NCBI GenBank assembly: GCA_016290175.1
Contig: JAEETD010000026.1
Location: 1-33,399 of the forward strand
Direction of reading: 5' to 3'
Length of the DNA: 33,399 nucleotides
Origin: Prevotella sp.
GTDB taxonomy: Bacteria > Bacteroidota > Bacteroidia > Bacteroidales > Bacteroidaceae
Shown: in pieces, positions 14,900-24,757 of the stretch
Numbering within the stretch: position 1 is the stretch's first letter
Layout: each line of letters opens with the position of its first letter
Made by a program: the position numbers and the translations under genes
Notes under the pieces: model-generated
What the model was told of the DNA's origin: nothing
Databases searched by the model: none
What the model saw: only the letters and a program-made list of their open reading frames with translations

Positions 14900-17800
14900 A
14901 TGAAAAGACTACTCTCCATTCTCTGTCTTCTGAGTGCGTTCGCCGCCATCCGCGCCGACTATACCCCACGCGATTATGTCTGGACCTCGCAGAGCCGCAA
15001 CTCCAGTGAGTCGATGCCCTGTGGAGGACATGATATCGGCATGAACGTATGGGTGGAGAATGGTGATATACTTTTCTATATCCAACAGAGCGGTTGGTTT
15101 GATGAGAATAATACCCTCCTGAAAGCAGGCCGCTGGCGCCTTCACTTCGATGGCAAGCCCTTTGACGGCAAAGACTTCGAGCAACGGCTTAGTCTTGATG
15201 AAGGAGCCATCACTATCAAAGGTAGCGGTACGGAGGTCAGGATCTGGGCAGATGTCTTCTCCCCCGTTGTGTTTGTGACAATGGCATCGACACATACCGA
15301 ACGGGCCACGCTCAGTTATGAGAGCTGGCGCTACAAAGACCGTCCTGTGACAAAGGTCGAATGCCAACAATGCTCATATAAATGGATATTGCCCAAGGAC
15401 TGCACAACTTTCGCCGATAGCATCAAGGCAGACGGCGACAAACTCACATTCTCGCATAAGAATCGCGAAAAGACCGTCTTCGACTTCACCGTCAGTTACG
15501 AGCATCTCGATGCCATCAAAGACAGCCTTTACAATCCCATCGGCGGATTAGAAATGAGAGGCGTGATGTATGCACCTGGTTTTCACTATGCTGGAACCAC
15601 GACAGATATCTATGCAAGTACAGACTATCAGGCATGGAACTACTCTTGCGACAATCTGCGCACTTCATGTGTGATGATTGACCTGCGCTACCTTAACCAC
15701 AAGCTCTATGAGGATACGGTTGTTGACGGCTGCGGCACCGTAGCCCCATACGCCTTCCCAACATTGAAAACCAGCGACTCACGCAAGCGTAGCGCCCAGT
15801 GGTGGCATAACTACTGGCAGCACAGTTGGATTGAGAGCGACACACAGGAGAATAGTCTGCAGACGATGCTGCGCAACTACGAACTGATGCGCTATATGCT
15901 CGGCTGCAATGCTTACGGCAAATGGCCCACGAAATTCAACGGCGGCCTCTTCACCTTCGATCCCGTCTATGTAGACTCTGCGGCAACGTTCACCCCCGAC
16001 TATCGCAAATGGGGAGGAGGCACGATGACGGCACAAAACCAGCGACTGGTCTACTGGCCGATGGTGAAGAGCGGCGACTACGACCTGCTGTCATCTCAGC
16101 TCGATACCTACCTACGTCTGTTACCCAATGCTATCGCCCGTACCCGTCATTATTGGGGACACGGTGGTGCATCTTTTACGGAGCAATTGGAGAATTTCGG
16201 CCTGCCCAATCCCGCTGAGTACGGCAAGCATAAGGAAGGTGACGACCTAGGAGTGGAGAAGAACAAATGGCTGGAGTATGAATGGGACACCGCCTTGGAG
16301 TTCTGTCAGATGTATAAACAGATACTTCCCTGGTATCCAGATTCTACATTGGACAAATACCGCGAACTGACAGAAGAGACCTTGCGTTTCTTCAGTGAGC
16401 ACTACCCCAACCTTGTCATCTATCCCGGCTCAGGCTGCGAGACCTATAAGATGGCACGCAACCCTTCCAGTACCATTGCTGCATTGCATGCACTCAAGCA
16501 CAGTCTCGACAACATCGGTGTAGACATAAGCCTCATCCCCGATATCCCCCTGCATGTCATCGATGGTGACACCTGCATCGCCCCCGCCGAGAGTTGGGAA
16601 CGCATACAGAACACAGAAACGCCGCAACTCTATCCTGTGTTCCCGTGGCGTATCTATGGCGTCGGACGTCCACATCTCAACATCGCACGCAACACTTATT
16701 TCAAGGATCCGCATGCTTTGGAGATGCGCAGCACAAAGGGATGGAAGCAGGATAATATCTGGGCAGCATGCTTAGGACTAACTGACGAGGCACGCCGTCT
16801 GAATACAGAGAAGCTAAGCAACGGTCCCTACCGTTTTCCGGCTTTCTGGGACGCAGGCTTTGACTGGGCACCTGACCATAACCGTGGTGGTGCCGGCATG
16901 ATCGGACTACAGGAGATGCTACTACAAGAAGACCTCGATCACAACCCTATTCTCTTTCCTGCATGGCCCCGCGAATGGAACTGTCGCTTCTGCCTCTATA
17001 TCTCTGGACAACGTCGTGTTGATGGGGAGATCAAAGATGGTAAGAGTTCCTTTTCCATAGATGGAGTTGAATCCTCTGATGAGATAGATGACAAGATAAA
17101 GCCTCAGTGGATTGGTGCCATTACCAGTCAAGACGCCCATTTGCCAAAAGGACGCAACTACACCGGTGCTAAGTTGAAAGAGCCTCTGGTGAAAGAGGCA
17201 TGGAAGAAAGCAGATACATTGAGCCGACGAAGTATCCTGCTGCGGAAAGATTTCCACCTCAAGGAGAAAGTATTGAAAGCCACCGTCTCTATCGTTGGAC
17301 TGGGCTTCTATGAGTTGACCATTAACGGCAGGAAAGTGGGAGATGCTTCCTTCGCACCACTATGGAGCGATTATGACAAAAGTATCTATTACAACACATA
17401 CGATGTCACCTCCCTACTCAAGTCTCAGACCTCAGGCCTCCAATCACAGACCATTCAAGTATTGTTGGGCAACGGTTTCTACAACGAACACGGACTTCGT
17501 TATGCCAAAATGAAGATATCATTTGGTCCTCCTACTTTATTGTTCCGCATGCATATCGAATATCTCAATGGGAATACCGAGGATATTGTCAGTGACGACC
17601 AATGGAAATGGGCACTATCACCTATCACGTTCAACAGCATCTATGGTGGTGAGGACTATGATGCCCGTTTAGAGCATCTTAAAGAATGGTTTCCTGTCGT
17701 TATTCAGGAAGCGCCCAAGGGTGTACTTCGTCAGCAGATAGCAAAACCCGTAAAAATCATGGAGCGCTATTCTGTGAAGGATACAGTCAGGAATGATTCT

Positions 17801-19306
17801 GTATTAGTGCTCGACATGGGACAGAACCTTGCGGGATTCCCTGAGATAACTGTCCAAGGGAAACGAGGACAACAACTGATATTAACTCCTGGAGAGACAT
17901 TGACCAAAGAAGGACTAGTCAATCAGAAAGAAACAGGTCGCCCACATTATTATACCTATATATTAAAAGGGGAAAACCAACAATTAGAAATATGGCATCC
18001 TCGCTTCTCATACTATGGTTATCGCTACTTACAAATAGAGGGTGATATTGAAGTATTGAAAAACATTGAATCATGCTTCATTTATAATTCTGCAGAGAAG
18101 ACTGGTGATTTTGAATGTTCTAATCCACTCTTTAATGATGCTTATCGCTTGATAGATCGTGCCATTCGCTCCAACTGGCAGTCAGTATGGACAGACTGTC
18201 CTCATCGTGAGAAACTGGGTTGGCTGGAACAAGACTGGTTGAACGGAGAAGGACTCATCGCTAATTACGACTGTCGGGCGATGATAGAACAGACCATGCA
18301 GAATATCGCTGATGCCCAATACCCCAATGGCGCCTTGCCAGAGATAGCACCTAACTATGCGATTTTCGAAGGTTCCTGGGCAGCTCCGTTCTTAGAGTCA
18401 CCTGAATGGGGAGGAGCCTTCATCGCTCTGCCTTTCCTCTATCAAGCATTCTATGGTGACGATAGACTCGTCACCCGCTATCGCCCACAGATGAAACGTT
18501 ATGTGGATTACCTTGCTACGCAGGACTCCTGTTATATCCTCCGTCAAGGGCTGGGCGACTGGTACGACTATGGACCAGGGCGTGCAGGATTTGCACAAAA
18601 CACGCCTATGACACTGGTCTCAACAGCTCATTATTATTGGTGGAACCGTCTGATGGGTGAAGCGCGGGCTGACAGCATCAAAGCTGCATTCATCAAGGAG
18701 TTCTACCATCCCACTACTCACCAATATGCAACAGGTAGTCAGTGTGCTCAGGCGATTGCCCTTGAGATGGATCTTGTGCCAAAAGGAGATAGAGAGGCTG
18801 TGTTACAACAATTAATTAACGACATTCATGCCCATGGAGACCGTCTGACAACAGGGGACGTCGGCAACCGTTATCTGTTCAACGCCCTTATCCATAATGG
18901 ACAGCAGGAATTGCTATACAAGATGCTGAACCACTATGATGTTCCTGGTTACGGTTATCAGATCAAACTGGGATATACCACATTGACGGAACAATGGAAC
19001 CCGGAGTTTGGTGCTTCCATGAACCATTTCATGATGGGACATCTGAACAACCTCCTCATTCCCTATTTCCTAGGTATCTGGCGCGAGGGGGAACAAATCA
19101 CGATAGCACCTCATCCCGTCGGTGACCTTACATGGTGCCGGGGACAGATGGCTGACATTAAGGTCGACTGGCATCTTGAAGGAAACATCTTTGTACTGAA
19201 CGTAGATATTCCTGCTCATCGGTCAGCAAGTATCCGACTCCCTTATAGCGGACAGACGAGAGTCGTCGGTGAGGGGAAACATACACTCAGAGAAATAATC
19301 AAATAA
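14900..19306 (+). CDS. DUF5703-GH78 fusion, alpha-L-rhamnosidase
   Basis: This very large secreted protein (1468 residues) has a signal peptide ending near residue 19. Residues about 20-715 resemble a complete DUF5703-type catalytic-looking protein: DYVWTSQSRNSSESMPCGGHDIGMNVWV at the start, an alpha-toroid-like middle and FPAWPREWNCRFCLY near the end. After a linker, residues about 740-1468 form a family 78 alpha-L-rhamnosidase: beta-sandwich segments (VGLGFYELTINGRKVGDA), the signature TDCPHREKLGWLEQD with Glu1104 as probable general acid, and TLTEQWNPEFGASMNH with Glu1364 as probable base. The two halves are usually separate genes as far as I know, so this looks like a bifunctional fusion. 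The frame is open throughout with no sign of frameshift. It likely debranches a rhamnose-containing glycan together with the GH106 and esterase products. Confidence 0.87.
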   Translation: MKRLLSILCLLSAFAAIRADYTPRDYVWTSQSRNSSESMPCGGHDIGMNVWVENGDILFYIQQSGWFDENNTLLKAGRWRLHFDGKPFDGKDFEQRLSLDEGAITIKGSGTEVRIWADVFSPVVFVTMASTHTERATLSYESWRYKDRPVTKVECQQCSYKWILPKDCTTFADSIKADGDKLTFSHKNREKTVFDFTVSYEHLDAIKDSLYNPIGGLEMRGVMYAPGFHYAGTTTDIYASTDYQAWNYSCDNLRTSCVMIDLRYLNHKLYEDTVVDGCGTVAPYAFPTLKTSDSRKRSAQWWHNYWQHSWIESDTQENSLQTMLRNYELMRYMLGCNAYGKWPTKFNGGLFTFDPVYVDSAATFTPDYRKWGGGTMTAQNQRLVYWPMVKSGDYDLLSSQLDTYLRLLPNAIARTRHYWGHGGASFTEQLENFGLPNPAEYGKHKEGDDLGVEKNKWLEYEWDTALEFCQMYKQILPWYPDSTLDKYRELTEETLRFFSEHYPNLVIYPGSGCETYKMARNPSSTIAALHALKHSLDNIGVDISLIPDIPLHVIDGDTCIAPAESWERIQNTETPQLYPVFPWRIYGVGRPHLNIARNTYFKDPHALEMRSTKGWKQDNIWAACLGLTDEARRLNTEKLSNGPYRFPAFWDAGFDWAPDHNRGGAGMIGLQEMLLQEDLDHNPILFPAWPREWNCRFCLYISGQRRVDGEIKDGKSSFSIDGVESSDEIDDKIKPQWIGAITSQDAHLPKGRNYTGAKLKEPLVKEAWKKADTLSRRSILLRKDFHLKEKVLKATVSIVGLGFYELTINGRKVGDASFAPLWSDYDKSIYYNTYDVTSLLKSQTSGLQSQTIQVLLGNGFYNEHGLRYAKMKISFGPPTLLFRMHIEYLNGNTEDIVSDDQWKWALSPITFNSIYGGEDYDARLEHLKEWFPVVIQEAPKGVLRQQIAKPVKIMERYSVKDTVRNDSVLVLDMGQNLAGFPEITVQGKRGQQLILTPGETLTKEGLVNQKETGRPHYYTYILKGENQQLEIWHPRFSYYGYRYLQIEGDIEVLKNIESCFIYNSAEKTGDFECSNPLFNDAYRLIDRAIRSNWQSVWTDCPHREKLGWLEQDWLNGEGLIANYDCRAMIEQTMQNIADAQYPNGALPEIAPNYAIFEGSWAAPFLESPEWGGAFIALPFLYQAFYGDDRLVTRYRPQMKRYVDYLATQDSCYILRQGLGDWYDYGPGRAGFAQNTPMTLVSTAHYYWWNRLMGEARADSIKAAFIKEFYHPTTHQYATGSQCAQAIALEMDLVPKGDREAVLQQLINDIHAHGDRLTTGDVGNRYLFNALIHNGQQELLYKMLNHYDVPGYGYQIKLGYTTLTEQWNPEFGASMNHFMMGHLNNLLIPYFLGIWREGEQITIAPHPVGDLTWCRGQMADIKVDWHLEGNIFVLNVDIPAHRSASIRLPYSGQTRVVGEGKHTLREIIK

Positions 19307-19323
19307 CAAATACACTAAGACGC

Positions 19324-20853
19324 ATGAAACAAATACTAACCATATTCTTATTGTTTGCATGTCTTCGTTCAAACGCAGGTGAGATAATTGTCAACGAGCA
19401 GGGCAACATTCATGAGGCACTGCGAAAAGCGCGTGAATGGCGTCGTACGAACGACCCTCGCTGTAAGGGTGGCATCACCATCACCCTTGAGGAAGGTCAT
19501 TACTATATGAACGAGCCTTTGTTCCTGCGCCCCGAGGACAGCGGCACGAAGGAGTCGCCGCTCGTCATCCGCGGCAGTGGCAAGCACAAGAGCGTCATCT
19601 GTGGCGACCCTCGCCAAAAACATACGCAGATATGGCCGATAAAAGAACAAGGAGACAGTTCTCGGCAGGAAGTCATGGAGCGCATGATTGATTTCAATCC
19701 TGCCAATCGCACCATCACCATACCTACTCCACCCCAGAACGTTCTCCAGACCAAGAATCTGGAAATGGTGGTACACCAGCGCTGGGCCATCGCCATCTTG
19801 CGCGTAAAAGAGATGAAGGTGGAGGGCGACAAAACCGTAGTCTCCTTCATGGAGCCCGAGAGCCGACTGGAGTTCGAGCATCCCTGGCCTCAACCCGTCA
19901 TCGGAGGCGATCGGGGCAACAGTTCTTTCCTGCTGCGCACCACGGAACAGCGCGACGGCATTGAGCAGTTAGCCATCATCGACGGAGCCAACTATGTACG
20001 TTTTGAAGGACTCACTTTCAATAGAACTTGCTGGAACCGTCCATTGCATAAAGGTCACGTCACCCTGCAGGGAGGATTTCCACTCGTTGATGCCTACAAA
20101 CTGAAAGAGAACCCGGGACTGCCCTGGGACGAAGGATTGGAGAACCAGGCCTGGATAGAGCGCCCCGTCAGTGCTGTTACTGTGCGCAACACCCACCATG
20201 TAGATTTCTATTCGGTGGTGTTCGAAAATCTGGCCGCCACGGCCTTGGACTTTGTCGATAACGTCAGCGACTGTATAGTGCAGAAATGCACTTTCGGTGG
20301 TATTGGCGGCACAGCCATTATGGGCGGTTCGTTTGCTGAGAGCCCTCGGGAGGTACATCGTCCTTATACTGATCTGGCAGAACGCTGTCAACGGCTAACC
20401 ATCAAAGAAAACTTCGTTGTAGATGCCGCCAACGAAGACTGGGGAGCCGTGGGTATCGCATTGGGCTATGTACGCGACTGCACCATCAGCAGCAACTACG
20501 CAAATTTCCTCAGCTACTCGGGCATCTGCATCGGTTGGGGATGGACTCCCCACGATACGGGCATGCGAAATAACCGCATCACGGATAACACCGTCAAAAA
20601 TTATGCCCGCCAGCTCTACGATACTGGTGGCATCTATACATTGAGTAACCAACCCAACTCTGTTATTTCCGATAATAAAATTTCACAGCCCCACCCTGCC
20701 CCTTACGCAACCAACGACCGTGCCTTCCGTATCTATCTCGATGCCCGCACGGATGGCTTTACAATTGAAAACAATACGACAGAAGGACGTCTGATCCGTC
20801 GCGACGAGATAGGCGACAATCACCCTGGTCCAAATATTATCTTCAAGCAATGA
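19324..20853 (+). CDS. secreted parallel beta-helix protein, GH141-like
   Basis: This 509-residue protein has a signal peptide (MKQILTIFLLFACLRSNA) and a right-handed parallel beta-helix pattern: ITITLEEGHYYMNEPLFL, FYSVVFENL, CIVQKCTFGG, CTISSNYANFLSYSGICIGWGW, RITDNTVKNYARQLYDTGGIY, SVISDNKIS and FTIENNTTEG. This fold is shared by pectate lyases, GH28 and GH141. The opening (NIHEALRKAREWRRTNDPRCKGG) and the late GICIGWGW and YDTGGIY blocks resemble GH141-type proteins of pectin loci, but the activity is not certain. It lies 17 bp after the fusion gene and overlaps the GH31 start by four bases (ATGA). Confidence 0.75.
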   Translation: MKQILTIFLLFACLRSNAGEIIVNEQGNIHEALRKAREWRRTNDPRCKGGITITLEEGHYYMNEPLFLRPEDSGTKESPLVIRGSGKHKSVICGDPRQKHTQIWPIKEQGDSSRQEVMERMIDFNPANRTITIPTPPQNVLQTKNLEMVVHQRWAIAILRVKEMKVEGDKTVVSFMEPESRLEFEHPWPQPVIGGDRGNSSFLLRTTEQRDGIEQLAIIDGANYVRFEGLTFNRTCWNRPLHKGHVTLQGGFPLVDAYKLKENPGLPWDEGLENQAWIERPVSAVTVRNTHHVDFYSVVFENLAATALDFVDNVSDCIVQKCTFGGIGGTAIMGGSFAESPREVHRPYTDLAERCQRLTIKENFVVDAANEDWGAVGIALGYVRDCTISSNYANFLSYSGICIGWGWTPHDTGMRNNRITDNTVKNYARQLYDTGGIYTLSNQPNSVISDNKISQPHPAPYATNDRAFRIYLDARTDGFTIENNTTEGRLIRRDEIGDNHPGPNIIFKQ

Positions 20854-23180
20854 AACAAACCAATTACCACCTCTTCGACTTCATGGACTTCTCGCCTTGC
20901 GAGCGTTCAAAGAACGATTATGACCCGACACAGCAGAAGGGCGAAGCCCTTTGGAAGGCATACGCCCCATCGAAGATATCAGAGGAGAATGGCGACATCT
21001 TCATCAGCATCCCTTATCAGAAGCAACTTCATCAAGAAGACATGGCTCCTGACCTCGAAGCCAGGCAGCAGAGCTATGACCTCATCGTCCGTGCTTACGA
21101 GCCCAATATCATCCGTCTGTTTACGACAATGGCTGGCGATGAGATGCTCGAAAGTGATGAGATGCTCCAGTTCGCTCCAGAGGTCAGGCGTCTGCCTCTC
21201 CGTTTTGTAAATGGCGATATCATCGCCACAAACGGAACAAAAATCGCCACCATCAATCTCAGCGAGCCTGTTTTGGATCATTGGAGCGACCTGCTGCCAG
21301 CGCCTCAGCCTGCGCCCCTCATTACCTTTTATCCTGATGGCGACCTCTCAAAGCCCGTCGCCCTCAGCGATGATCACTTCTCGCCTCCCCGCTACGATGC
21401 CCTGCCCCTTGGTTTCTGCTCAGTCTGTCGCTGTGACACAGCGACAAACGCAACGGAGCGCGCCACCATCTCCTTCCGCAGCGAGCCTGACGAATGCTTT
21501 GTCGGCACAGGTGAGCGTTTCCGCAAGATGGACCTCAGCGGACAGACTTTCCAAATGAAAAACCAAGACGGACAAGGCGTAAACAACCGTCGTTGCTATA
21601 AGAATATACCCTTCTACCTTTCCAGTCGTATGTATGGTGCATTCTTCCATACCTCCGACTACTGCAAATTCTCGCTGGCCGATCACTCCACCCGTAGTGT
21701 ACAGTTCCTCAACGATCACGCTACCCTTGACGTCTTCCTCATCGGAGGCAAAACGCCTGAGGAGATTCTTCGTGGCTACCGTATGCTTACAGGCTTCCCC
21801 ACGATGCCGCCACTCTGGAGCTTCGGCATCTGGATGAGCCGCATGACCTATTTCTCAGCCGATGAGGTAGAAGAAATCTGCGACCGTCTGCGAAGCGAGC
21901 ACTACCCCTGCGACGTCATCCATCTCGACACCGGCTGGTTCCGTACCGACTGGCTCTGCGAATGGAAATTCAATCCTGAGCGGTTCCCTGATCCGCAGGC
22001 TTTCATCCGGCGACTTGCCCAGAAGGGCTTCAAGATATCTCTCTGGCAGCTACCCTATATCGCCCAAGGCGCAGAACAGATCACAGAGGCAAAAGCCAAC
22101 CACTACATCAGCCAGCCTTGTTCTGTATCTGGCTGTGCTACCGTCAACGAAACCTCCGAATCCTCCAATTTCTCCACTCTCGATTATGCCGGCACCATCG
22201 ACTTCACCTACGACAAAGCCACTGACTGGTATAAGAACACACTCCTGAAGCCTTTACTTGATATGGGCATTAAATGTATCAAGACCGACTTCGGAGAGAA
22301 CATACACATGGACCACAGCTATCATGCCTCGACACCCGAGCGCCTCAACAACCTCTATGCCCTACTTTATCAGAAAGCCGCCTATGAGGTGACCAAAGAA
22401 GTAACAGGCGACGGCATCATCTGGGCACGTGCTGCCTGGGCAGGCGCCCAGCGCTACCCTCTCCATTGGGGTGGTGACTCGGAATCATCATGGGCAGGTA
22501 TGGCGGGCTCCCTCAAGGGCGGTCTTCACTTCGGTCTCTCTGGCTTTGCTTTCTGGAGTCACGATGTGCCAGGCTTCCACTCCACGCCCGACTTCATGAA
22601 CTCACCTCTCGATGAGAAGGTCTATGTACGATGGACGCAGTTTGGTGTCTTCACCTCCCACATCCGCTATCATGGCACCTGCAAGCGCGAACCTTGGCAC
22701 TATCCAACCATCGCTCCGATCGTAAAACGTTGGTGGAACCTACGCTATCGTCTCATACCTTATATCATAGAGCAATCGCAAAAGGCCTGCAACAGCGGTC
22801 TCCCGATGATTCAGGCCCTTTTAATCCGTCATCCGCAAGACCATCAGGTTTGGCATATCGACGATGAATACTATTTCGGTCAGGAGTTCCTCGTCTGTCC
22901 CGTCATGAACAGTGAAAACCGTCGTGACATCTATCTGCCCGAAGGACTCTGGATCAACTTCTTCACTGGTGAACGCCTTGAAGGCAACAGATGGTATGAT
23001 GGTGTTGAGGTTCCCCTCGACGAGATGCCTGTCTTCGTGCGTCCTGGTGCCAATATCCCTCTCTATCCCGATGAGGTCAACTCCACTGACGACATGGATC
23101 TCTCGAAATCCATCACCATTTCCATCACCAGAGACTATAAAGGTCTAAAGTCTATCGTCAAAACACTTCAGTCAAAATGA
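20850..23180 (+). CDS. GH31 alpha-xylosidase/alpha-glucosidase
   Basis: This 776-residue family 31 glycosidase has nucleophile Asp480 in IKTDFGE and acid/base Asp543 in HWGGDSES, and the barrel starts near PLWSFGIWMSRMTYFS. The KTDFGE form and overall length are like YicI-type alpha-xylosidases, so alpha-xyloside (or alpha-glucoside) hydrolysis is the best guess. Unlike its upstream neighbours it has no signal peptide, so it should work in the cytoplasm on imported oligosaccharides. ATGA overlaps on both sides (with the beta-helix gene and the symporter gene) indicate coupled translation. Confidence 0.9.
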   Translation: MKQTNYHLFDFMDFSPCERSKNDYDPTQQKGEALWKAYAPSKISEENGDIFISIPYQKQLHQEDMAPDLEARQQSYDLIVRAYEPNIIRLFTTMAGDEMLESDEMLQFAPEVRRLPLRFVNGDIIATNGTKIATINLSEPVLDHWSDLLPAPQPAPLITFYPDGDLSKPVALSDDHFSPPRYDALPLGFCSVCRCDTATNATERATISFRSEPDECFVGTGERFRKMDLSGQTFQMKNQDGQGVNNRRCYKNIPFYLSSRMYGAFFHTSDYCKFSLADHSTRSVQFLNDHATLDVFLIGGKTPEEILRGYRMLTGFPTMPPLWSFGIWMSRMTYFSADEVEEICDRLRSEHYPCDVIHLDTGWFRTDWLCEWKFNPERFPDPQAFIRRLAQKGFKISLWQLPYIAQGAEQITEAKANHYISQPCSVSGCATVNETSESSNFSTLDYAGTIDFTYDKATDWYKNTLLKPLLDMGIKCIKTDFGENIHMDHSYHASTPERLNNLYALLYQKAAYEVTKEVTGDGIIWARAAWAGAQRYPLHWGGDSESSWAGMAGSLKGGLHFGLSGFAFWSHDVPGFHSTPDFMNSPLDEKVYVRWTQFGVFTSHIRYHGTCKREPWHYPTIAPIVKRWWNLRYRLIPYIIEQSQKACNSGLPMIQALLIRHPQDHQVWHIDDEYYFGQEFLVCPVMNSENRRDIYLPEGLWINFFTGERLEGNRWYDGVEVPLDEMPVFVRPGANIPLYPDEVNSTDDMDLSKSITISITRDYKGLKSIVKTLQSK

Positions 23181-24748
23181 ATACCCATTACATGCAGAGC
23201 CTCGACTGGCTCATCCTCGGCGCCTATTTTGCCATCCTGCTCGCCATCGGCATCTGGGCCAGTACGAAACGCAAGAAAGAAGGCTCGCTCTTCCTGGCAG
23301 AACGCTCTCTGCGCTGGCATCACATCGGCTTTTCTATGTGGGGCACGAACGTGGGTCCCTCTATGCTTATCGCCTCGGCCTCAGCAGGTTTCACAACGGG
23401 TATCGTCTCTGGCAACTATGCCTGGTATGCCTTTGTGTTCATCGGCATGCTGGCTTTCGTCTTCGCACCAAGATACCTGGGATCCCATGTACAGACGCTG
23501 CCAGAGTTCATGGGTCTGCGATTCGGACAGTCTACGAGGAATATCCTCGCCTGGTACACCATCGTCACCATCATTATCTCCTGGCTTGCCCTCACCCTCT
23601 TTGCAGGAGGCATTCTGATCCGTCAGGTCTTTGATATCCCCATGTGGATGTCGGCACTGGTGCTGCTGGTGATATCGGCCTTCTTCACGATGCTTGGCGG
23701 ACTGAAGGCGGTGGCCTATACCAATGTCTATCAGATGTCGTTGCTAATTATCGTATCGGCTGTCCTCACCATCGTAGGTATCAACCATGTTGGTGGTATC
23801 TCCGCACTGGTGGACAAAGTGCCCAGCGATTACTGGATACTCTTCAAGCCCAATAGCGACGAGGCCTTCCCCTGGTTGCCGATAGTCTTAGGATATCCTG
23901 TGATGGGCGTCTGGTTCTGGTGTACGGACCAAAGCATGGTGCAGCCTGTATTAGCAGCAAAGGATCTGCGTGAGGGACAACTCGGCACTAACTTCACAGG
24001 TTGGCTGAAGATTCTCGATGTGCCTCTCTATATCCTGCCTGGTGTCATCTGCTTCGCCCTCTTCCCTACGCTCGACAATCCTGATGAGGCTTATCTCACA
24101 ATGGTGGAGAATCTCTTCCCTGTGGGAATGGTAGGACTGGTGTTTGCGGTCCTCACCGCCTGTCTCGTCTCAACGATCGGCTCTGCGCTGAATGCCCTCA
24201 GCACCATCTTCACGATGGACATCTATGTGAAGAAGTTCCGTCCTGAAGCCTCTCAGCGACATATTAATTATGTAGGACGTATCGTTACGGTGGTAGGTTC
24301 TGTCTTGGCGATTGTGCTCACCGTTGCCATCGACAGCATCAAAGGCCTCAACCTCTTTAATATCTTCCAGAGCGTGCTGAGTTTCATCGCTCCTCCGATG
24401 ACGGCCGTATTCCTCTTAGGCGTCTTCTGGCCACGAGCTACCACCCGTGCTGCCAACCTCGTCCTCACCGCAGGAACAGCCTTCTGTCTCATCGTGGGCA
24501 TCCTCTATCTATGGGGGCCTCAGTCAGAACTCTGGCCACATTTCATGATGCTCTCTTTCCTGCTTTGCGTCATACTCATCATTGCGATGATTGGCATATC
24601 CAAATCTGACAGGGGACAGGAACCTGTCAGACCCCTATTCCGCACCAACGCATCTGACAGGTACCTGTCCCCTGTCAGACGGCTGGTGGTGACCTTATGG
24701 CTGTTGCTGACAGCAGTTATGGTTGGTCTTTACATTTTCTTTAACTGA
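23177..24748 (+). CDS. SSS-family symporter, SglT-like
   Basis: This 523-residue sodium:solute symporter has about 14 predicted membrane segments and family signs: LAERSLRWHHIGFSMWGTNVGPSM, LGGLKAVAYTNVYQM, and the VLTACLVSTIGSALNALSTIF helix. The organisation resembles sodium/glucose cotransporters of the SglT group, so a monosaccharide or small glycoside is the likely cargo, consistent with the cytoplasmic GH31 that immediately precedes it (4-bp overlap). Oddity: the loop before the final helix (about residues 477-501, SDRGQEPVRPLFRTNASDRYLSPVR) is encoded by a pair of inverted 27-bp repeats. Confidence 0.92.
   Translation: MNTHYMQSLDWLILGAYFAILLAIGIWASTKRKKEGSLFLAERSLRWHHIGFSMWGTNVGPSMLIASASAGFTTGIVSGNYAWYAFVFIGMLAFVFAPRYLGSHVQTLPEFMGLRFGQSTRNILAWYTIVTIIISWLALTLFAGGILIRQVFDIPMWMSALVLLVISAFFTMLGGLKAVAYTNVYQMSLLIIVSAVLTIVGINHVGGISALVDKVPSDYWILFKPNSDEAFPWLPIVLGYPVMGVWFWCTDQSMVQPVLAAKDLREGQLGTNFTGWLKILDVPLYILPGVICFALFPTLDNPDEAYLTMVENLFPVGMVGLVFAVLTACLVSTIGSALNALSTIFTMDIYVKKFRPEASQRHINYVGRIVTVVGSVLAIVLTVAIDSIKGLNLFNIFQSVLSFIAPPMTAVFLLGVFWPRATTRAANLVLTAGTAFCLIVGILYLWGPQSELWPHFMMLSFLLCVILIIAMIGISKSDRGQEPVRPLFRTNASDRYLSPVRRLVVTLWLLLTAVMVGLYIFFN
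24605..24679. repeat. 27-bp inverted repeat pair inside the symporter gene
   Basis: The left arm (24605-24631) starts TCTGACAGGGGACAGG and the right arm (24653-24679) is its reverse complement at 26 of 27 positions, separated by 21 bp. Both arms are translated in frame within a C-terminal loop of the SSS symporter. The element is 75 bp, a multiple of three. Confidence 0.85.
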
Positions 24749-24757
24749 CGAACCATC

